Assembly (NCBI GenBank): GCA_012522475.1
Contig: JAAYKH010000043.1
Span: 29,301-93,300, forward strand
DNA from: Chloroflexota bacterium
GTDB taxonomy: Bacteria; Chloroflexota; Anaerolineae; Anaerolineales; Anaerolineaceae
Length of the DNA stretch: 64,000 bases
Direction of reading: 5' to 3'
The translations under genes and the position numbers were made by a program. Below, in pieces: positions 42,686-52,326 of the stretch (the first letter of the stretch is position 1; every line of letters begins with the position of its first letter). The notes under the pieces were generated by a model. That model saw only the letters and a program-made list of their open reading frames with translations, ran no database searches and was not told where the DNA came from.

Positions 42686-43204
42686 ATGAAAGTCATGAAC
42701 GATGAGGGTCGCATTCGATTGCGCCCCATGTCCGCAGCAGATTTAGCACACGTTAACGTCATTGAGCAACGCTCTTTCCATACGCCCTGGCCAGAAAAGG
42801 CCTTCGCTGAAGCTCTGTCACACAATCAGTCGGCGTTGTGCTGGGTCGCAGAATGGGTCGAGGAAAATCAACCCCCAAAGGTTGTGGCAGATGCTGTCGT
42901 CTGGTTGATCCTCGATGAAGCGCATATCGGCACACTGGCTGTTCACCCGGATTACCGGGCGCGTTCTATCGCTCGTAAACTTTTAGCAAAGGTTTTATTG
43001 GAGGCCATCCGTTTTGGGGCAACGCATGCACTGCTCGAGGTCAGGGCTGGCAATCTGATAGCGCATCATCTTTACAGGAAATTTGGCTTTGATGTGGTGG
43101 GTATACGAAAAGGGTATTATCAAGAGAGCGGCGAAGACGCTCTTTTGATGACTTTAAATCCTCTGGTAACTGAAAAGCTTGCCGATTTATTGGTAAGCCG
43201 ATAA
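42686..43204 (+). CDS. rimI: ribosomal-protein-alanine N-acetyltransferase RimI-like
   Basis: A 172-residue GNAT acetyltransferase. It begins IRLRPMSAADLAHVNVIEQRSF, the usual RimI start, then IGTLAVHPDYRARSIARKLL containing the acetyl-CoA loop (RARSIA, a variant of Q/RxxGxG/A) and VRAGNLIAHHLYRKFGF. RimI acetylates the N-terminus of ribosomal protein S18 and others. It follows tsaB by one base, as is common. An internal ATG at 42695 is an alternative start. Confidence 0.9.
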   Translation: MKVMNDEGRIRLRPMSAADLAHVNVIEQRSFHTPWPEKAFAEALSHNQSALCWVAEWVEENQPPKVVADAVVWLILDEAHIGTLAVHPDYRARSIARKLLAKVLLEAIRFGATHALLEVRAGNLIAHHLYRKFGFDVVGIRKGYYQESGEDALLMTLNPLVTEKLADLLVSR

Positions 43205-43240
43205 TATTGTGAGGTGTTATTCTTTTGATTGGAGGACGCA

Positions 43241-43900
43241 TTGACACCTGAAGAAATCTTAAAAGAAGTTGCAGAGCAAACCAGGGTTTGCACGCGCTGC
43301 CCGTTGCATCTTTCCCGCAAAAATGCGGTTCCCGGGGTTGGTACACCCAATACCCAGATTATGTTTATTGGCGAAGGGCCTGGCTTTCATGAAAATGAGC
43401 AAGGGCTTCCTTTCGTCGGCGCTGCTGGAAACTTTTTAGACGAACTCTTAAGCGATGCAGGGTTCACGCGGGAAGAGGTTTTTATTACCAACGTGGTCAA
43501 ATGCCGTCCACCGGGTAACCGTGATCCTGAACCTGAAGAGCTGAATGCCTGTAAAATCTACCTCGAACGCCAGATTGCGGCGATTAACCCGGATGTGATC
43601 GTCACTCTTGGTCGTGTCTCGATGGGCTATTTTATCGACAAGGGAAAGATCAGCAGCATCCACGGCCGCGATTTTTGGTCTCATGGACGTATGGTGGTTG
43701 CCATGTATCACCCGGCCGCCGCCTTGCATCAACCCAGTTTGCGCAGCGTGGTCAAAGAAGATTTCAAAAAATTACCATTTTTAATTGATAAAGCACAAGC
43801 TGCCCGTCAAGCCACTGCTGAAAGCCAGGCAACCAGTGCTAAGCCCCAGGGTGAAGATACGGAGGATTTCGACAAGCCAGAACAACTCAGCCTTTTTTAA
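43241..43900 (+). CDS. uracil-DNA glycosylase, type 4 iron-sulfur
   Basis: A 219-residue family 4 uracil-DNA glycosylase. Four cysteines that hold the 4Fe-4S cluster are at C17, C20 (CTRCPL), C88 (VVKCRPPGNR) and C104 (ACKIYL). The catalytic loop GEGPGFHENEQGLPFVGAAGN and the YHPAAAL motif are present. It removes uracil from DNA. Initiation at TTG 43241 is deduced from GGAGG 6 bases upstream. A disordered acidic tail of about 30 residues follows the domain. Type 4 enzymes are frequent in thermophiles and in Chloroflexi. Confidence 0.95.
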   Translation: MTPEEILKEVAEQTRVCTRCPLHLSRKNAVPGVGTPNTQIMFIGEGPGFHENEQGLPFVGAAGNFLDELLSDAGFTREEVFITNVVKCRPPGNRDPEPEELNACKIYLERQIAAINPDVIVTLGRVSMGYFIDKGKISSIHGRDFWSHGRMVVAMYHPAAALHQPSLRSVVKEDFKKLPFLIDKAQAARQATAESQATSAKPQGEDTEDFDKPEQLSLF

Positions 43901-43970
43901 GAATGTATGGGCGTATCCATCTGTGATAAAATAAGCTTTCTGTTTCTTCTGGATGATCAAGGAGCACTGC

Positions 43971-45290
43971 ATGCCGTCAATTAAAGAAAAACTACTGCAA
44001 AAGTTTCAGGATCGCACCGCCCGCATTGGTGTGGTGGGCATTGGGTATGTAGGGCTGCCCCTGGCAGTGGTGTTCGCCGAGGCAGGTTTCACCGTGGTAG
44101 GCGTGGATCCCAATGCTGAGAAAGTAGCAGCTGTCAACAATGGGGAGAGCCATATTCTCGATATTGAACCTGAGCGCCTTAAAGCGTTAATCGATGCGAG
44201 TTTGCTTTCAGCCAGCACCGATTATGCCAGCTTGAGCCAGGTTGATGCCGTTTCAATTTGTGTGCCCACGCCCTTGCGTAAAACTGGCGATCCGGACTTA
44301 TCTTTTATTGCTGCTGCATCGAAATCTCTGGCACCTCACATGCATGAGGGCATGGTCGTGGTGCTGGAATCCAGCACCTATCCGGGTACAACCCGCGAGA
44401 TGATTTTGCCCGTGATTGAAGAAATCAGTGGGTTGGCGGTGTGCGAATCGTTTTTCCTGGCATTCTCACCGGAAAGGGTTGACCCCGGCCGGGAAGATTG
44501 GACAACCATCAACACCCCCAAGGTCATTGGTGGCATCAGCTCCGACTGTGGCGAAGTGGCTGCTGCCTGGTATGGTCAGGCTCTCGAGACGATTGTGCAA
44601 GTTTCAACCTGTGAAGTCGCCGAGATGACCAAACTGCTCGAAAACACCTTCCGTATGATTAACATCGGCATGGTCAACGAACTGGCCATCATGTGTGACC
44701 GCCTCAAGATTGATGTGTGGGAGGTCATTGACGCAGCCGCCACCAAACCTTTTGGTTTTATGAAGTTCACGCCCGGGCCGGGCCTGGGCGGGCATTGTAT
44801 CCCCATTGACCCCTTGTATCTCTCGTGGAAGTTGCGATCGTTAAACTACACCGCCCGCTTTATCGAGCTGGCATCAGAAATAAACACCAGCATGCCTCGC
44901 TTTACGCTGGGAAAAATTCAAGACGCGCTTAACCGGCAGAAAAAACCGGTCAACGGCAGCCGGGTATTGATTTTGGGTGTGGCTTACAAGCCCAATATAA
45001 ATGACCTGCGTGAGTCGCCGGCCCTGGATGTCATCCATCTTTTACAAGAAAAAGAGGCCGATGTTATTTACCATGACCCCTACATCCCGCAAATCACACA
45101 TGAAGGTTTGTATATGTCCTCTGTTCCCAACCTGATGGAAGCGGTTAAAACTGCCGATTGTGTGGTGATTATTACCGACCATCGTGACTATGATTACGAA
45201 GCCATCCTCGCCAGCGCGCAAATGATTGTGGACACCCGCAATGCCCTGGGCAAACAGGGTAAAGATCATCCCAGGGTTGTCAGGCTCTAA
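43971..45290 (+). CDS. nucleotide sugar dehydrogenase (UDP-GlcNAc/ManNAc 6-dehydrogenase type)
   Basis: A 439-residue enzyme of the UDP-glucose/GDP-mannose dehydrogenase family. NAD-binding GVVGIGYVGLPLAVVFAEAGF, the central dimer helix SPAL region, catalytic cysteine in GLGGHCIPIDPLYLSWK, and C-terminal ILGVAYKPNINDLRESPALDV are present. It oxidises the C6 hydroxyl of a UDP-sugar to a uronic acid, most like WbpA/WecC. AAGGAG 6 bases before ATG 43971 fixes the start. The epimerase gene overlaps its stop, so the pair very probably makes one modified sugar for a surface polysaccharide. Confidence 0.93.
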   Translation: MPSIKEKLLQKFQDRTARIGVVGIGYVGLPLAVVFAEAGFTVVGVDPNAEKVAAVNNGESHILDIEPERLKALIDASLLSASTDYASLSQVDAVSICVPTPLRKTGDPDLSFIAAASKSLAPHMHEGMVVVLESSTYPGTTREMILPVIEEISGLAVCESFFLAFSPERVDPGREDWTTINTPKVIGGISSDCGEVAAAWYGQALETIVQVSTCEVAEMTKLLENTFRMINIGMVNELAIMCDRLKIDVWEVIDAAATKPFGFMKFTPGPGLGGHCIPIDPLYLSWKLRSLNYTARFIELASEINTSMPRFTLGKIQDALNRQKKPVNGSRVLILGVAYKPNINDLRESPALDVIHLLQEKEADVIYHDPYIPQITHEGLYMSSVPNLMEAVKTADCVVIITDHRDYDYEAILASAQMIVDTRNALGKQGKDHPRVVRL

Positions 45291-46270
45291 TGGCTAATTA
45301 TTTTATTTCTGGTGCAGCTGGTTTTATTGCCTTTCGTGTGGCAGAAATGCTGATCGACGCCGGTCATCATGTCTATGGCGTTGACAATATGAATGCTGCT
45401 TACGATATCCGCTTGAAGGACTATCGCTTGAAAAGGCTCTTGAGTCGCCCGAATTTCCACTTTTTGAAGGCAGATATTTCGGAACGAACTTCAATTGAAA
45501 CATTCAAAACCTGGCTGCCTGAAAAGATGGACGGTGTGATCAACCTGGCTGCCCGCGCCGGGGTGCGCTCCAGCCTGACGGATCCCTGGATATATGTGGA
45601 TACCAACATGACCGGCAACCTAAACCTGATGGAATTATGCCGGCAGCGTTCAATTCAGAAATTTATCCTCGCCTCGACCTCCAGTCTGTATGCTGAAAAA
45701 ACGAAACCGCCATTTTTAGAAACGGATGACACTGATCATCCCTTGCAACCCTATGCTGCCAGCAAAAAAGGGGCTGAATCTATGGCGTATGCTTATCACC
45801 ATCTGTATGACCTGGATGTAACCATTCTGCGCTATTTCACCGTCTATGGCCCGGCCGGGCGACCGGATATGGTCATGTTTCGCTTTTGTCAGTGGATTGC
45901 CGAGGGGAAGCCGGTGATCGTAAATGGCAACGGCGAGCAATCGCGCGGCTTTACCTACCTGGATGATATTGCCCGGGGGACGATCCAGGCGTTGAAGCCC
46001 CTCGGGTTTGAGGTGATCAACCTGGGCGGGCACGAAGTCATCACCATCAACCGCCTGATTCACATGCTGGAAGCGCGTATCGGCAAACGCGCCCAAATCA
46101 GCTATGAACCATTTCATCGTGCGGATGTGCATACCAACCAGGCTGATGTCAACCGCGCCAAGACGCTCCTCGGTTGGGAGCCACAGATAAAACTGGAACA
46201 AGGCGTCAGTGACCTGGTAAATTGGTATATGGCAGAACGAGAATGGGCCAGCCAGGTCGAAACCCCATGA
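45290..46270 (+). CDS. NAD-dependent nucleotide sugar epimerase
   Basis: A 326-residue extended short-chain dehydrogenase. The nucleotide-binding loop is SGAAGFIAFRVAEML, the active-site Tyr and Lys are in PYAASKKGAE, and FTVYGPAGRPDM is the block typical of UDP-glucuronate 4-epimerases and relatives. The upstream enzyme makes a UDP-uronic acid, which fits. The third glycine of the usual GxxGxxG is Ala here, seen in some members. Stop and start overlap with both neighbours. Confidence 0.92.
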   Translation: MANYFISGAAGFIAFRVAEMLIDAGHHVYGVDNMNAAYDIRLKDYRLKRLLSRPNFHFLKADISERTSIETFKTWLPEKMDGVINLAARAGVRSSLTDPWIYVDTNMTGNLNLMELCRQRSIQKFILASTSSLYAEKTKPPFLETDDTDHPLQPYAASKKGAESMAYAYHHLYDLDVTILRYFTVYGPAGRPDMVMFRFCQWIAEGKPVIVNGNGEQSRGFTYLDDIARGTIQALKPLGFEVINLGGHEVITINRLIHMLEARIGKRAQISYEPFHRADVHTNQADVNRAKTLLGWEPQIKLEQGVSDLVNWYMAEREWASQVETP

Positions 46271-47700
46271 AGCCAAAACGAGCACAAAACAAAGAACCCT
46301 CCCCGCAACGAGCACAGAAGGAAAACTCAGGGCTGTTTTCCGATATCCGGACCTGGGGCAACGATAACGTTTTCAAAAAAGTCGTCAGTAATTCTACTTA
46401 TTTATTTGCCAGCCAGGCCGTCAGTGCAGTGTTAAGCATCCTGACCGCCAATTTGTTAGGCGTGGCCAGTTTTGGTGAATTGGGTGTGGTTATCAGTTTT
46501 GTTACCAACATTAACCGTCTGCTATCCTTCCGCATGGGCGATTTTGTGGTGCGTTACATGGGCGGGGCTTTAGCCGATGAAAAACCCAAGCAAGCTTCGG
46601 CGACCCTCAAAGTAGCCGGGCTGACAGAACTGCTTTCTTCTACCCTGGCTTATCTGGTCTTGCTCGCCCTATCTCGCTGGGGCGCGCTGACCTTTGCCAA
46701 GGACCTTGCTGCCCAACCCCTGTTTATCATCTATGGCCTCACCATTCTCGGCAATGTGATCACCGAAACTGCCACTGGCGCGCTGCAGGTGACTGGGCAT
46801 TTTAAATCGCTGGCCTTGCTCAATTTTTTACAAAGCCTGGTGACCATGGGCTTGTTTGCCGCGGTGTTTTTTAAACAGGGCGGGGTGTTTGCTGTCATGC
46901 TGGTGTACCTGGCAGGCAAGCTGATTTTGGGGATTGGCCCGGTTTTGCTGGCGCTATACTGGCTGCCCAGGCACCTGGGGCGAGGCTGGTGGCGTACTGG
47001 GTTGCGCGGCAACCTGCCAGAGCCTAAGGAAATGGCGCGCTTTGCGGTGAACTCCAATTTTAGCGGCATGGTCACCATCCTCGCCCGCGATAGCGAAGTA
47101 CTGTGGGTCAGCTATTTCTTTGACACCCTGGGCGCCGGTTATTTCAAAGTGGCACTGGCTGTGATCAACCTGGTGGTCATGCCGATCACCCCCTTCATCA
47201 CCACCACCTTCCCAGAAATTACCCGGCATGTTGCTCGCCGCGAGTGGGAGCGGCTGAAACAGTTGTTGATCCGGGTAACCGTCATCTCGGGCGCCTGGAC
47301 AGGGACGGTCGCGGCTGGATTATTGCTGCTGGGACGGCAGCTGCTCTTTTCACCCTGGACGCTGTTTGGGCGCACAATTTATATTTATAAAGAGGTGTAT
47401 GCGCCGGCTTATGCGGTATTAATGGTCCTCTTGATCGGGTTTGGTGTAGCCAACATCTTTTATTGGGACCGCTCCTTGCTGCTGGCCTTTGGCAAGGCAG
47501 AATTGCCCTTAAGGGTAAGTTTTTTTGCCATGTTGGGCAAGGTTGGGCTGGGGTTTCTGATCGTCCCTGCGCTGGGCTACATGGCTGAGGCAGCCCTGTT
47601 CAGTGCGTATTTTGTGGTGACGGTGGGTATCCTCGTCTTTAAAGGCCTGGGGGAAATCCGGCAGTTTGATGGCTGCCATTCCCAATCTGGTGCGGTGTAA
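46267..47700 (+). CDS. polysaccharide flippase (MOP superfamily, Wzx-like)
   Basis: A 477-residue membrane protein with about 12-14 helices and a basic, hydrophilic N-terminus of about 40 residues. The first helices (STYLFASQAVSAVLSILTANLLGVASFGELGVVISF) match the O-antigen/teichoic acid exporter family that moves lipid-linked glycan across the membrane. ATG 46267 overlaps the epimerase stop (ATGA). It completes a three-gene unit for a modified surface sugar; no glycosyltransferase genes are in the window. Confidence 0.9.
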   Translation: MKPKRAQNKEPSPQRAQKENSGLFSDIRTWGNDNVFKKVVSNSTYLFASQAVSAVLSILTANLLGVASFGELGVVISFVTNINRLLSFRMGDFVVRYMGGALADEKPKQASATLKVAGLTELLSSTLAYLVLLALSRWGALTFAKDLAAQPLFIIYGLTILGNVITETATGALQVTGHFKSLALLNFLQSLVTMGLFAAVFFKQGGVFAVMLVYLAGKLILGIGPVLLALYWLPRHLGRGWWRTGLRGNLPEPKEMARFAVNSNFSGMVTILARDSEVLWVSYFFDTLGAGYFKVALAVINLVVMPITPFITTTFPEITRHVARREWERLKQLLIRVTVISGAWTGTVAAGLLLLGRQLLFSPWTLFGRTIYIYKEVYAPAYAVLMVLLIGFGVANIFYWDRSLLLAFGKAELPLRVSFFAMLGKVGLGFLIVPALGYMAEAALFSAYFVVTVGILVFKGLGEIRQFDGCHSQSGAV

Positions 47701-47703
47701 AGA

Positions 47704-48189
47704 TTAACGTTGCCTTTGGATTAAAGCTTTTCCCAGGACGATCAGACCTAAAGCGATTAATACCAACGGCCAAACGAGCTGCCAGCTAAAAATTCCGTTT
47801 AAGCCGATTCCCAGGAAGACGGCTGCTAAAAGTAAATTACCACCGGCGTCGCTGCGATAAGCGGGAAGCAGGACGCGAATGAGGGCTTCGATCAGGAGGA
47901 GCACGCCAGCGCCCAGGGCAATCACAGGCCAGGGATGGAAGTCAGGGAACTCAATTTCCCCGGGCAGATGCAATGATAGCCTGAGTTGCTCCAGCCAGCC
48001 CAGGTTGGACGCCAGGAAGACCAGTCCAGCCCAGATCAGGATCAACGCCCTGACCACTGCACTTAAGGTGTCCAAAGAGGACTTCTCGACGTGTTTCAGT
48101 TCTTCTATTGTGTGATTTTCTTCGGCCTTCTCGTCGTGGTACGAAGAACGCGGCAGATGTTCTTGAAGGGGTGGAACTTGGTCGTTCAT
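47704..48189 (-). CDS. four-helix membrane protein, unknown function
   Basis: A 161-residue protein with an acidic, His-containing cytoplasmic N-terminus of about 45 residues and four membrane helices (about 45-65, 86-108, 120-138 and 142-158). The helical pairs with GLNGIF, Trp-Pro and a short C-terminal basic tail resemble LiaI/LiaF-type or DUF5668 membrane proteins. The function is unknown. It ends 3 bases from the convergent flippase stop, so the two transcripts meet here without visible terminator. Confidence 0.7.
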   Translation of the reverse strand: MNDQVPPLQEHLPRSSYHDEKAEENHTIEELKHVEKSSLDTLSAVVRALILIWAGLVFLASNLGWLEQLRLSLHLPGEIEFPDFHPWPVIALGAGVLLLIEALIRVLLPAYRSDAGGNLLLAAVFLGIGLNGIFSWQLVWPLVLIALGLIVLGKALIQRQR

Positions 48190-48284
48190 TGCTCGTTCCT
48201 TTTCTAAACCGGTTTTTCGCGAACGCTTATCGGTTGATCAACGCAAGCGGGATGTTCACACGCTAACCGATTATTTCTAATTAC

Positions 48285-48602
48285 TCAGGCCTTCCACTCC
48301 CCGATATTCTGCCAGCAATAATCGAGATGCTCTGCCAGCACCGCTTTGAGCTTGCGATTAACGTGGGCGCGCGCGGCCTGCATCAGTTCCAAACCGCCGA
48401 TTTGGTGTAATTTTAACCCAATCCGACGCGCCTCGACATGGTGACAACGGATGTCAAACTGTCCACCCGGGCTGGTCGAGAGGTAATCGTCCAATTGGCC
48501 GATTTTAACCAGATTTTCCAGCAGGTGGTTGACCTCGCGTTTCTGCTCTGAAGATAGTGCCCGAATGGCGGGATGACCGAAGATGGTATGTAAAAAACTC
48601 AT
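48285..48602 (-). CDS. small conserved-looking protein, unknown function
   Basis: A 105-residue soluble, helical protein with a His-rich, basic character (HHVEARRIGLKLHQIGGLELMQAARAHVNRKLKAVLAEHLDYCW). It has no signal peptide and no recognisable motif. A good Shine-Dalgarno-like AAGGAATAAG precedes the ATG and a TATAAT box lies near 48634-48640 on the minus strand, which supports expression. I do not recognise the family. Confidence 0.6.
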   Translation of the reverse strand: MSFLHTIFGHPAIRALSSEQKREVNHLLENLVKIGQLDDYLSTSPGGQFDIRCHHVEARRIGLKLHQIGGLELMQAARAHVNRKLKAVLAEHLDYCWQNIGEWKA

Positions 48603-48716
48603 AAGGCTTATTCCTTTTATCTGTGACTGCCTTGATTATAGACGAATTTGAGAAAAACTTTTCCACATATCATTCATTTTTTCAACGACCACATACATTT
48701 CAAAGATTGCAGCCGA

Positions 48717-49727
48717 TTACCATCCTAAAACCTGATCCCGGACCTCGCCCCACCTGAGGGCATCAGCAATGCCTGTTTCGATCGGCTTCTCGGCCGTCCA
48801 CCCCAGCAGATCCAGGGCTTTATCAGCATTGGCATACGCCCCGGCCACATCCCCGGGGCGCGCGGGTTTCTCGTTCTTTGAGATCTCATGGCCCAGGACG
48901 GTTTCAAAGGCTGACACCATTTCCCTCACGGTGATGCCCTGTCCGGTGCCGAGGTTAATGACGGAATAAGGCCTTTCCGGGCTTGCATCTGCTGCGATGA
49001 CCGCAACAAATTGCTCAACCGCCTGGATGTGTGCCAGTGCCAGGTCCCACACGTGGATATAATCGCGAATGCCCGTCCCATCCCGGGTGGGCCAATCGGT
49101 GCCGGTGATATGAAACTCCGGCGCTTCCCCACGGGCGACTGCCACCAACCGACCCAGGATGTGGCTGGGATCCTTGATGTGCAAGCCCGTTCGCATTTGC
49201 GGGTCGGCGCCAATGGGGTTGAAATAACGCAGGGCGATTCCTTGCAAGTCGTAAGCGTGGCAGAAATCCTTAAGGACCATCTCCATCATGTACTTGGTGC
49301 GTGAATAGGGGCTGTTAGGGTTAAGGGGCGAACCTTCAGTAACCATAAAACCGGGCACCACATCGTAAATCGCCGCAGAGGAGCTGAACACCAACCGCGG
49401 ATAGCCTAGTGTCGCCAGCTGGTAAAAGAAATCCATCGATTTAACCACGTTCTCGTGGTAATACTCATAAGGTTTGGTCACCGACTCGGGCACAACAATC
49501 AGAGCCGCACAATGGATGGTCGCGAATATATCAGGATGATCAGTAAAAATTTTTTTCACCAGGCCCTGGTCAGCAATATCACCCTGGTAAAAGATCCGGC
49601 CCCGGGTGAATACTTCCTGGCCGGTAACCAACGAATCGAGAATCACCGGGGTGTGCCCGTGATCCAGCAATGCCGAACAGATCGTGCTGCCAATATACCC
49701 TGCCCCGCCAGTGATCAAAACCTTCAT
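48717..49727 (-). CDS. galE: UDP-glucose 4-epimerase
   Basis: A 336-residue extended short-chain dehydrogenase. GGAGYIGSTICSALLDHGH at the N-terminus, DSLVTGQE, the catalytic Ser/Thr region FSSSAAIYD and YSRTKYMME (Tyr-x3-Lys), and GTGIRDYIHVWDLA are all characteristic of GalE. It interconverts UDP-glucose and UDP-galactose for glycan synthesis or galactose use. Length is normal. It points away from the sugar operon and has its own unit with a 336-base gap upstream. Confidence 0.95.
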   Translation of the reverse strand: MKVLITGGAGYIGSTICSALLDHGHTPVILDSLVTGQEVFTRGRIFYQGDIADQGLVKKIFTDHPDIFATIHCAALIVVPESVTKPYEYYHENVVKSMDFFYQLATLGYPRLVFSSSAAIYDVVPGFMVTEGSPLNPNSPYSRTKYMMEMVLKDFCHAYDLQGIALRYFNPIGADPQMRTGLHIKDPSHILGRLVAVARGEAPEFHITGTDWPTRDGTGIRDYIHVWDLALAHIQAVEQFVAVIAADASPERPYSVINLGTGQGITVREMVSAFETVLGHEISKNEKPARPGDVAGAYANADKALDLLGWTAEKPIETGIADALRWGEVRDQVLGW

Positions 49728-50063
49728 TGATGAAACTCCTTTGATTTAAAGAACACGCTGTACTTTTAATGATCAATTATTTTTCGATTGTATCATTACT
49801 CAAGAATTCATGAGGGTTCAGGTAAATCTGATCTTACGTTTGCAAAAGACTTTCCTTAAATGGAAAGGGCTTTACCATTGCATCATTAGAAAACATTCTT
49901 TAAGGGGGAATTCCCCTTCCCTCTGCAAAACAGTGGAGCAGAGCACAGTGGTTAAAGAAAGTGCAGGTGGTGGTTTATAAAGCCGTTGGCTGCCGGTCTT
50001 GGCGCTTTGTCTTTAACCCCGTTCCCAGCTTTTGCACACCATCGCTCCGGCATGATTACCCGA
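49728..50063. other. non-coding gap between galE and the mevalonate operon
   Basis: No gene is seen. On the minus strand a TACAAT word (plus 49787-49792) could be the -10 of galE, without a good -35. A near-perfect palindrome AAGGGGGAATTCCCCTT lies at about 49902-49918 and may end the thiolase transcript, though no T run follows. Confidence 0.4.
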
Positions 50064-51227
50064 CTATACTGCCAGCACATGCGCGGCCGCTGTGGAGGCC
50101 ATCCCGCCCAGGCACTGGATCAACCCCAATTTGGCGTTTTGTACCTGGTTCTTCCCGGCCTGCCCGCGTAATTGCAGGGTGGCTTCCACCGCCTGGTAGA
50201 GCCCGGTTGCCCCGAGGGGATGTCCACGCGCTTTCAGACCGCCAAAAGTCGCCACCGGGATTTGCCCGTTCAGGCCGATCACTTCGGGTTGAGCCAGCTT
50301 CCAGCCCTCACCCTGAGAGGCGAATCCCGCCGCTTCAAGGGAGAGCACTGCGTGCAGGGTGGTAGCGTCATGGTATTCAAAGAAGTCTATGTCCCTGGGC
50401 AAAACCCCTGCCATACGGCAGGCGCCCTCAACACTTAATCGGGCTGCGTCCCAGACCAACGGTTGGTGGCGGTCGTGAATGGAAAGCGTATCGGTAACCA
50501 GGCTGGAGCCAATCACCCTGACGGGTGGTTGCTCCCAGCCGGTTGGGAGGCAATCCTCCCGGGAGAGGAGCACCGCCGCCGCCCCATCCGCATAGGGCGC
50601 CACATCAAACAGGTTGAAATCTGCAGACTGGGCCGCCTGTTGATAGGTGCCCGGGCGCAGCGCTCTTTGAAACATGGCGTTAGCATTGCTCGCGCCATTG
50701 GCATGAGCGGTTTCTGGAAAGCCAGCCAGCATACCCCGATCGGCTTCATACTCAAGCAGATAGCGGTGGAACAAAAGCGCTGCCAAGCCGACTGGGGTCA
50801 GCCCTTCGGCGGCTTCATAATCGGCATCCAGCATACGGGCCACTGCTTCTTCAGCGGCTTCCCCAATCAAATCGGTGTATTTTTCCACGCCCACCACCAA
50901 CGCGGTCTTCACCGCACCAGAACGGACTGCCAGGTAAGCCATTCTTAATGCGGCCCCACCCGAGGCATCTGCTGCCTCCACGGTTACACCCTCAATGCCA
51001 ACCAGGCCGACGGCGTCAGCCAGCAGGCTGCCCAGATTGGCTTGCCGGGATGCTGAAACGGCCAGCATATTGCCAACGTACAGCACTTCGGGCAGCAGTC
51101 CGCCCGCATCTTTACGTGCATCCAGGATCGCGTTAATCGCCAGCTCGCGTATTGACAGGTCCCAGTGCTCGCCAACAGCCGTTTGACCGATACCAGCGAT
51201 GATCACGTCACCAGAGTATTTGTCCAT
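50064..51227 (-). CDS. archaeal-type thiolase family protein (acetyl-CoA acetyltransferase-like)
   Basis: A 387-residue thiolase-fold protein of the SCP2-like branch that pairs with archaeal HMG-CoA synthase. The C-terminal half has the catalytic His blocks FEYHDATTLHA and GGLKARGHPLGATG and the end GGMASTAAAHVLA. At the nucleophile position the family normally reads EAACASGG; here it is EAADASGG with D87 (codon at 50967-50969). The protein is otherwise intact. By position it would make acetoacetyl-CoA for the next enzyme, but the missing cysteine casts doubt on simple thiolysis. It is the third gene of a minus-strand operon, 7 bases after HMG-CoA synthase. Confidence 0.85.
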   Translation of the reverse strand: MDKYSGDVIIAGIGQTAVGEHWDLSIRELAINAILDARKDAGGLLPEVLYVGNMLAVSASRQANLGSLLADAVGLVGIEGVTVEAADASGGAALRMAYLAVRSGAVKTALVVGVEKYTDLIGEAAEEAVARMLDADYEAAEGLTPVGLAALLFHRYLLEYEADRGMLAGFPETAHANGASNANAMFQRALRPGTYQQAAQSADFNLFDVAPYADGAAAVLLSREDCLPTGWEQPPVRVIGSSLVTDTLSIHDRHQPLVWDAARLSVEGACRMAGVLPRDIDFFEYHDATTLHAVLSLEAAGFASQGEGWKLAQPEVIGLNGQIPVATFGGLKARGHPLGATGLYQAVEATLQLRGQAGKNQVQNAKLGLIQCLGGMASTAAAHVLAV

Positions 51228-51234
51228 AAAAGCC

Positions 51235-52326
51235 TCATTTCATGGCTATCTTCCCGCGCATGCGGGCATAGATGGCGTAATCAATTTCCGTACGCCGGTC
51301 GATGTAGGTCTGGGTGCTGGGCGCCATACCGCGGCGCCTGGGCAGTGCTTCCTGCACGGTAAACACAAAGGCATCCGACCCGGCGCCAGAGCCATAGGAG
51401 GTTAGCAAGATGCGGTCGCCCGGTTCTGCCAGATCCAGAACCGCAGTCAGCCCAACCAGAGCAGAACCGGCGTAAGTATTGCCAATCACCGGGGAAAGCA
51501 AACCATCCTTGATCTGTTCCGGTGTAAAGCCCAGTATTTTCCCTACCCGCTGGGGAAACTTCACGTTGGGCTGATGGAAGATCGCATACTTGAAATCTGC
51601 CGCAGTTAACTGCATTTGTTCCATCAGGGTTTGGGCAGCCGAGGTAATATGATGAAAATAAGCCGGTTCACCGGTAAAGCGCTGGCCGTGTTCAGGATAT
51701 ATTTGATCGGCACGCCGCCAGAAATCGGGGGTGTCGGTTACAAAAGAATAATGGGCATCGATGGTCGCCAGGGCTTCCTCAGCCGGTCCAATAACGAAAG
51801 CCGCCCCGCCCGATGAGGCGGTGTACTCCAACACATCACCGGGTTTGGCCTGGGCTGTATCCATACCGATGGCCAGGGCGTAATCGGCCATGTGCGAACC
51901 CACCAGGCTGACGGCGGCTGCGACGGCTTCGGTGCCGGCTTTGCAGGCAAATTCCCAATCCCCGGCTTGGATATGCTCTGAGGCCCCGATGGCCTCAGCC
52001 ACGATGGTGCCGGAGGGTTTCACCGAGTAAGGATGCGATTCAGAGCCCACCCAAACTGCTCGTAAGGCCTGGGGGTCTATCCCCGAGCGCGCCAGGGCAT
52101 TGCGAGCTGCCTCAATCGACATGGTGATCACATCTTCATCCAGACCAGCCACCGCCTTTTCTTTAACCGGGCCGGGCGTGGGTTCTCCGAGCCAGACCCG
52201 CGAGATTTCGGTGCCGGGCAAACGGTAACGCGGAATATAAGCACCATAACCGCTAATGCCAACCGGGCGCGAAGGAATTTGAGCGAGCCCGCCCACCTGC
52301 AAGGCTGAATGATCTTTATTTTCCAT
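51235..52326 (-). CDS. hydroxymethylglutaryl-CoA synthase, archaeal type
   Basis: A 363-residue condensing enzyme. [14 protein letters not shown] near the N-terminus, [16 protein letters not shown], the nucleophile C128 ([10 protein letters not shown]), and [18 protein letters not shown] are the archaeal-type HMGS signatures. It joins acetyl-CoA to acetoacetyl-CoA to form HMG-CoA. In archaea it forms a complex with a thiolase and a DUF35 OB-fold protein; no DUF35 gene is adjacent here. ATG 52326 has GGAG 6 bases upstream, giving an 11-base overlap with the reductase gene. Confidence 0.93.
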   Translation of the reverse strand: MENKDHSALQVGGLAQIPSRPVGISGYGAYIPRYRLPGTEISRVWLGEPTPGPVKEKAVAGLDEDVITMSIEAARNALARSGIDPQALRAVWVGSESHPYSVKPSGTIVAEAIGASEHIQAGDWEFACKAGTEAVAAAVSLVGSHMADYALAIGMDTAQAKPGDVLEYTASSGGAAFVIGPAEEALATIDAHYSFVTDTPDFWRRADQIYPEHGQRFTGEPAYFHHITSAAQTLMEQMQLTAADFKYAIFHQPNVKFPQRVGKILGFTPEQIKDGLLSPVIGNTYAGSALVGLTAVLDLAEPGDRILLTSYGSGAGSDAFVFTVQEALPRRRGMAPSTQTYIDRRTEIDYAIYARMRGKIAMK

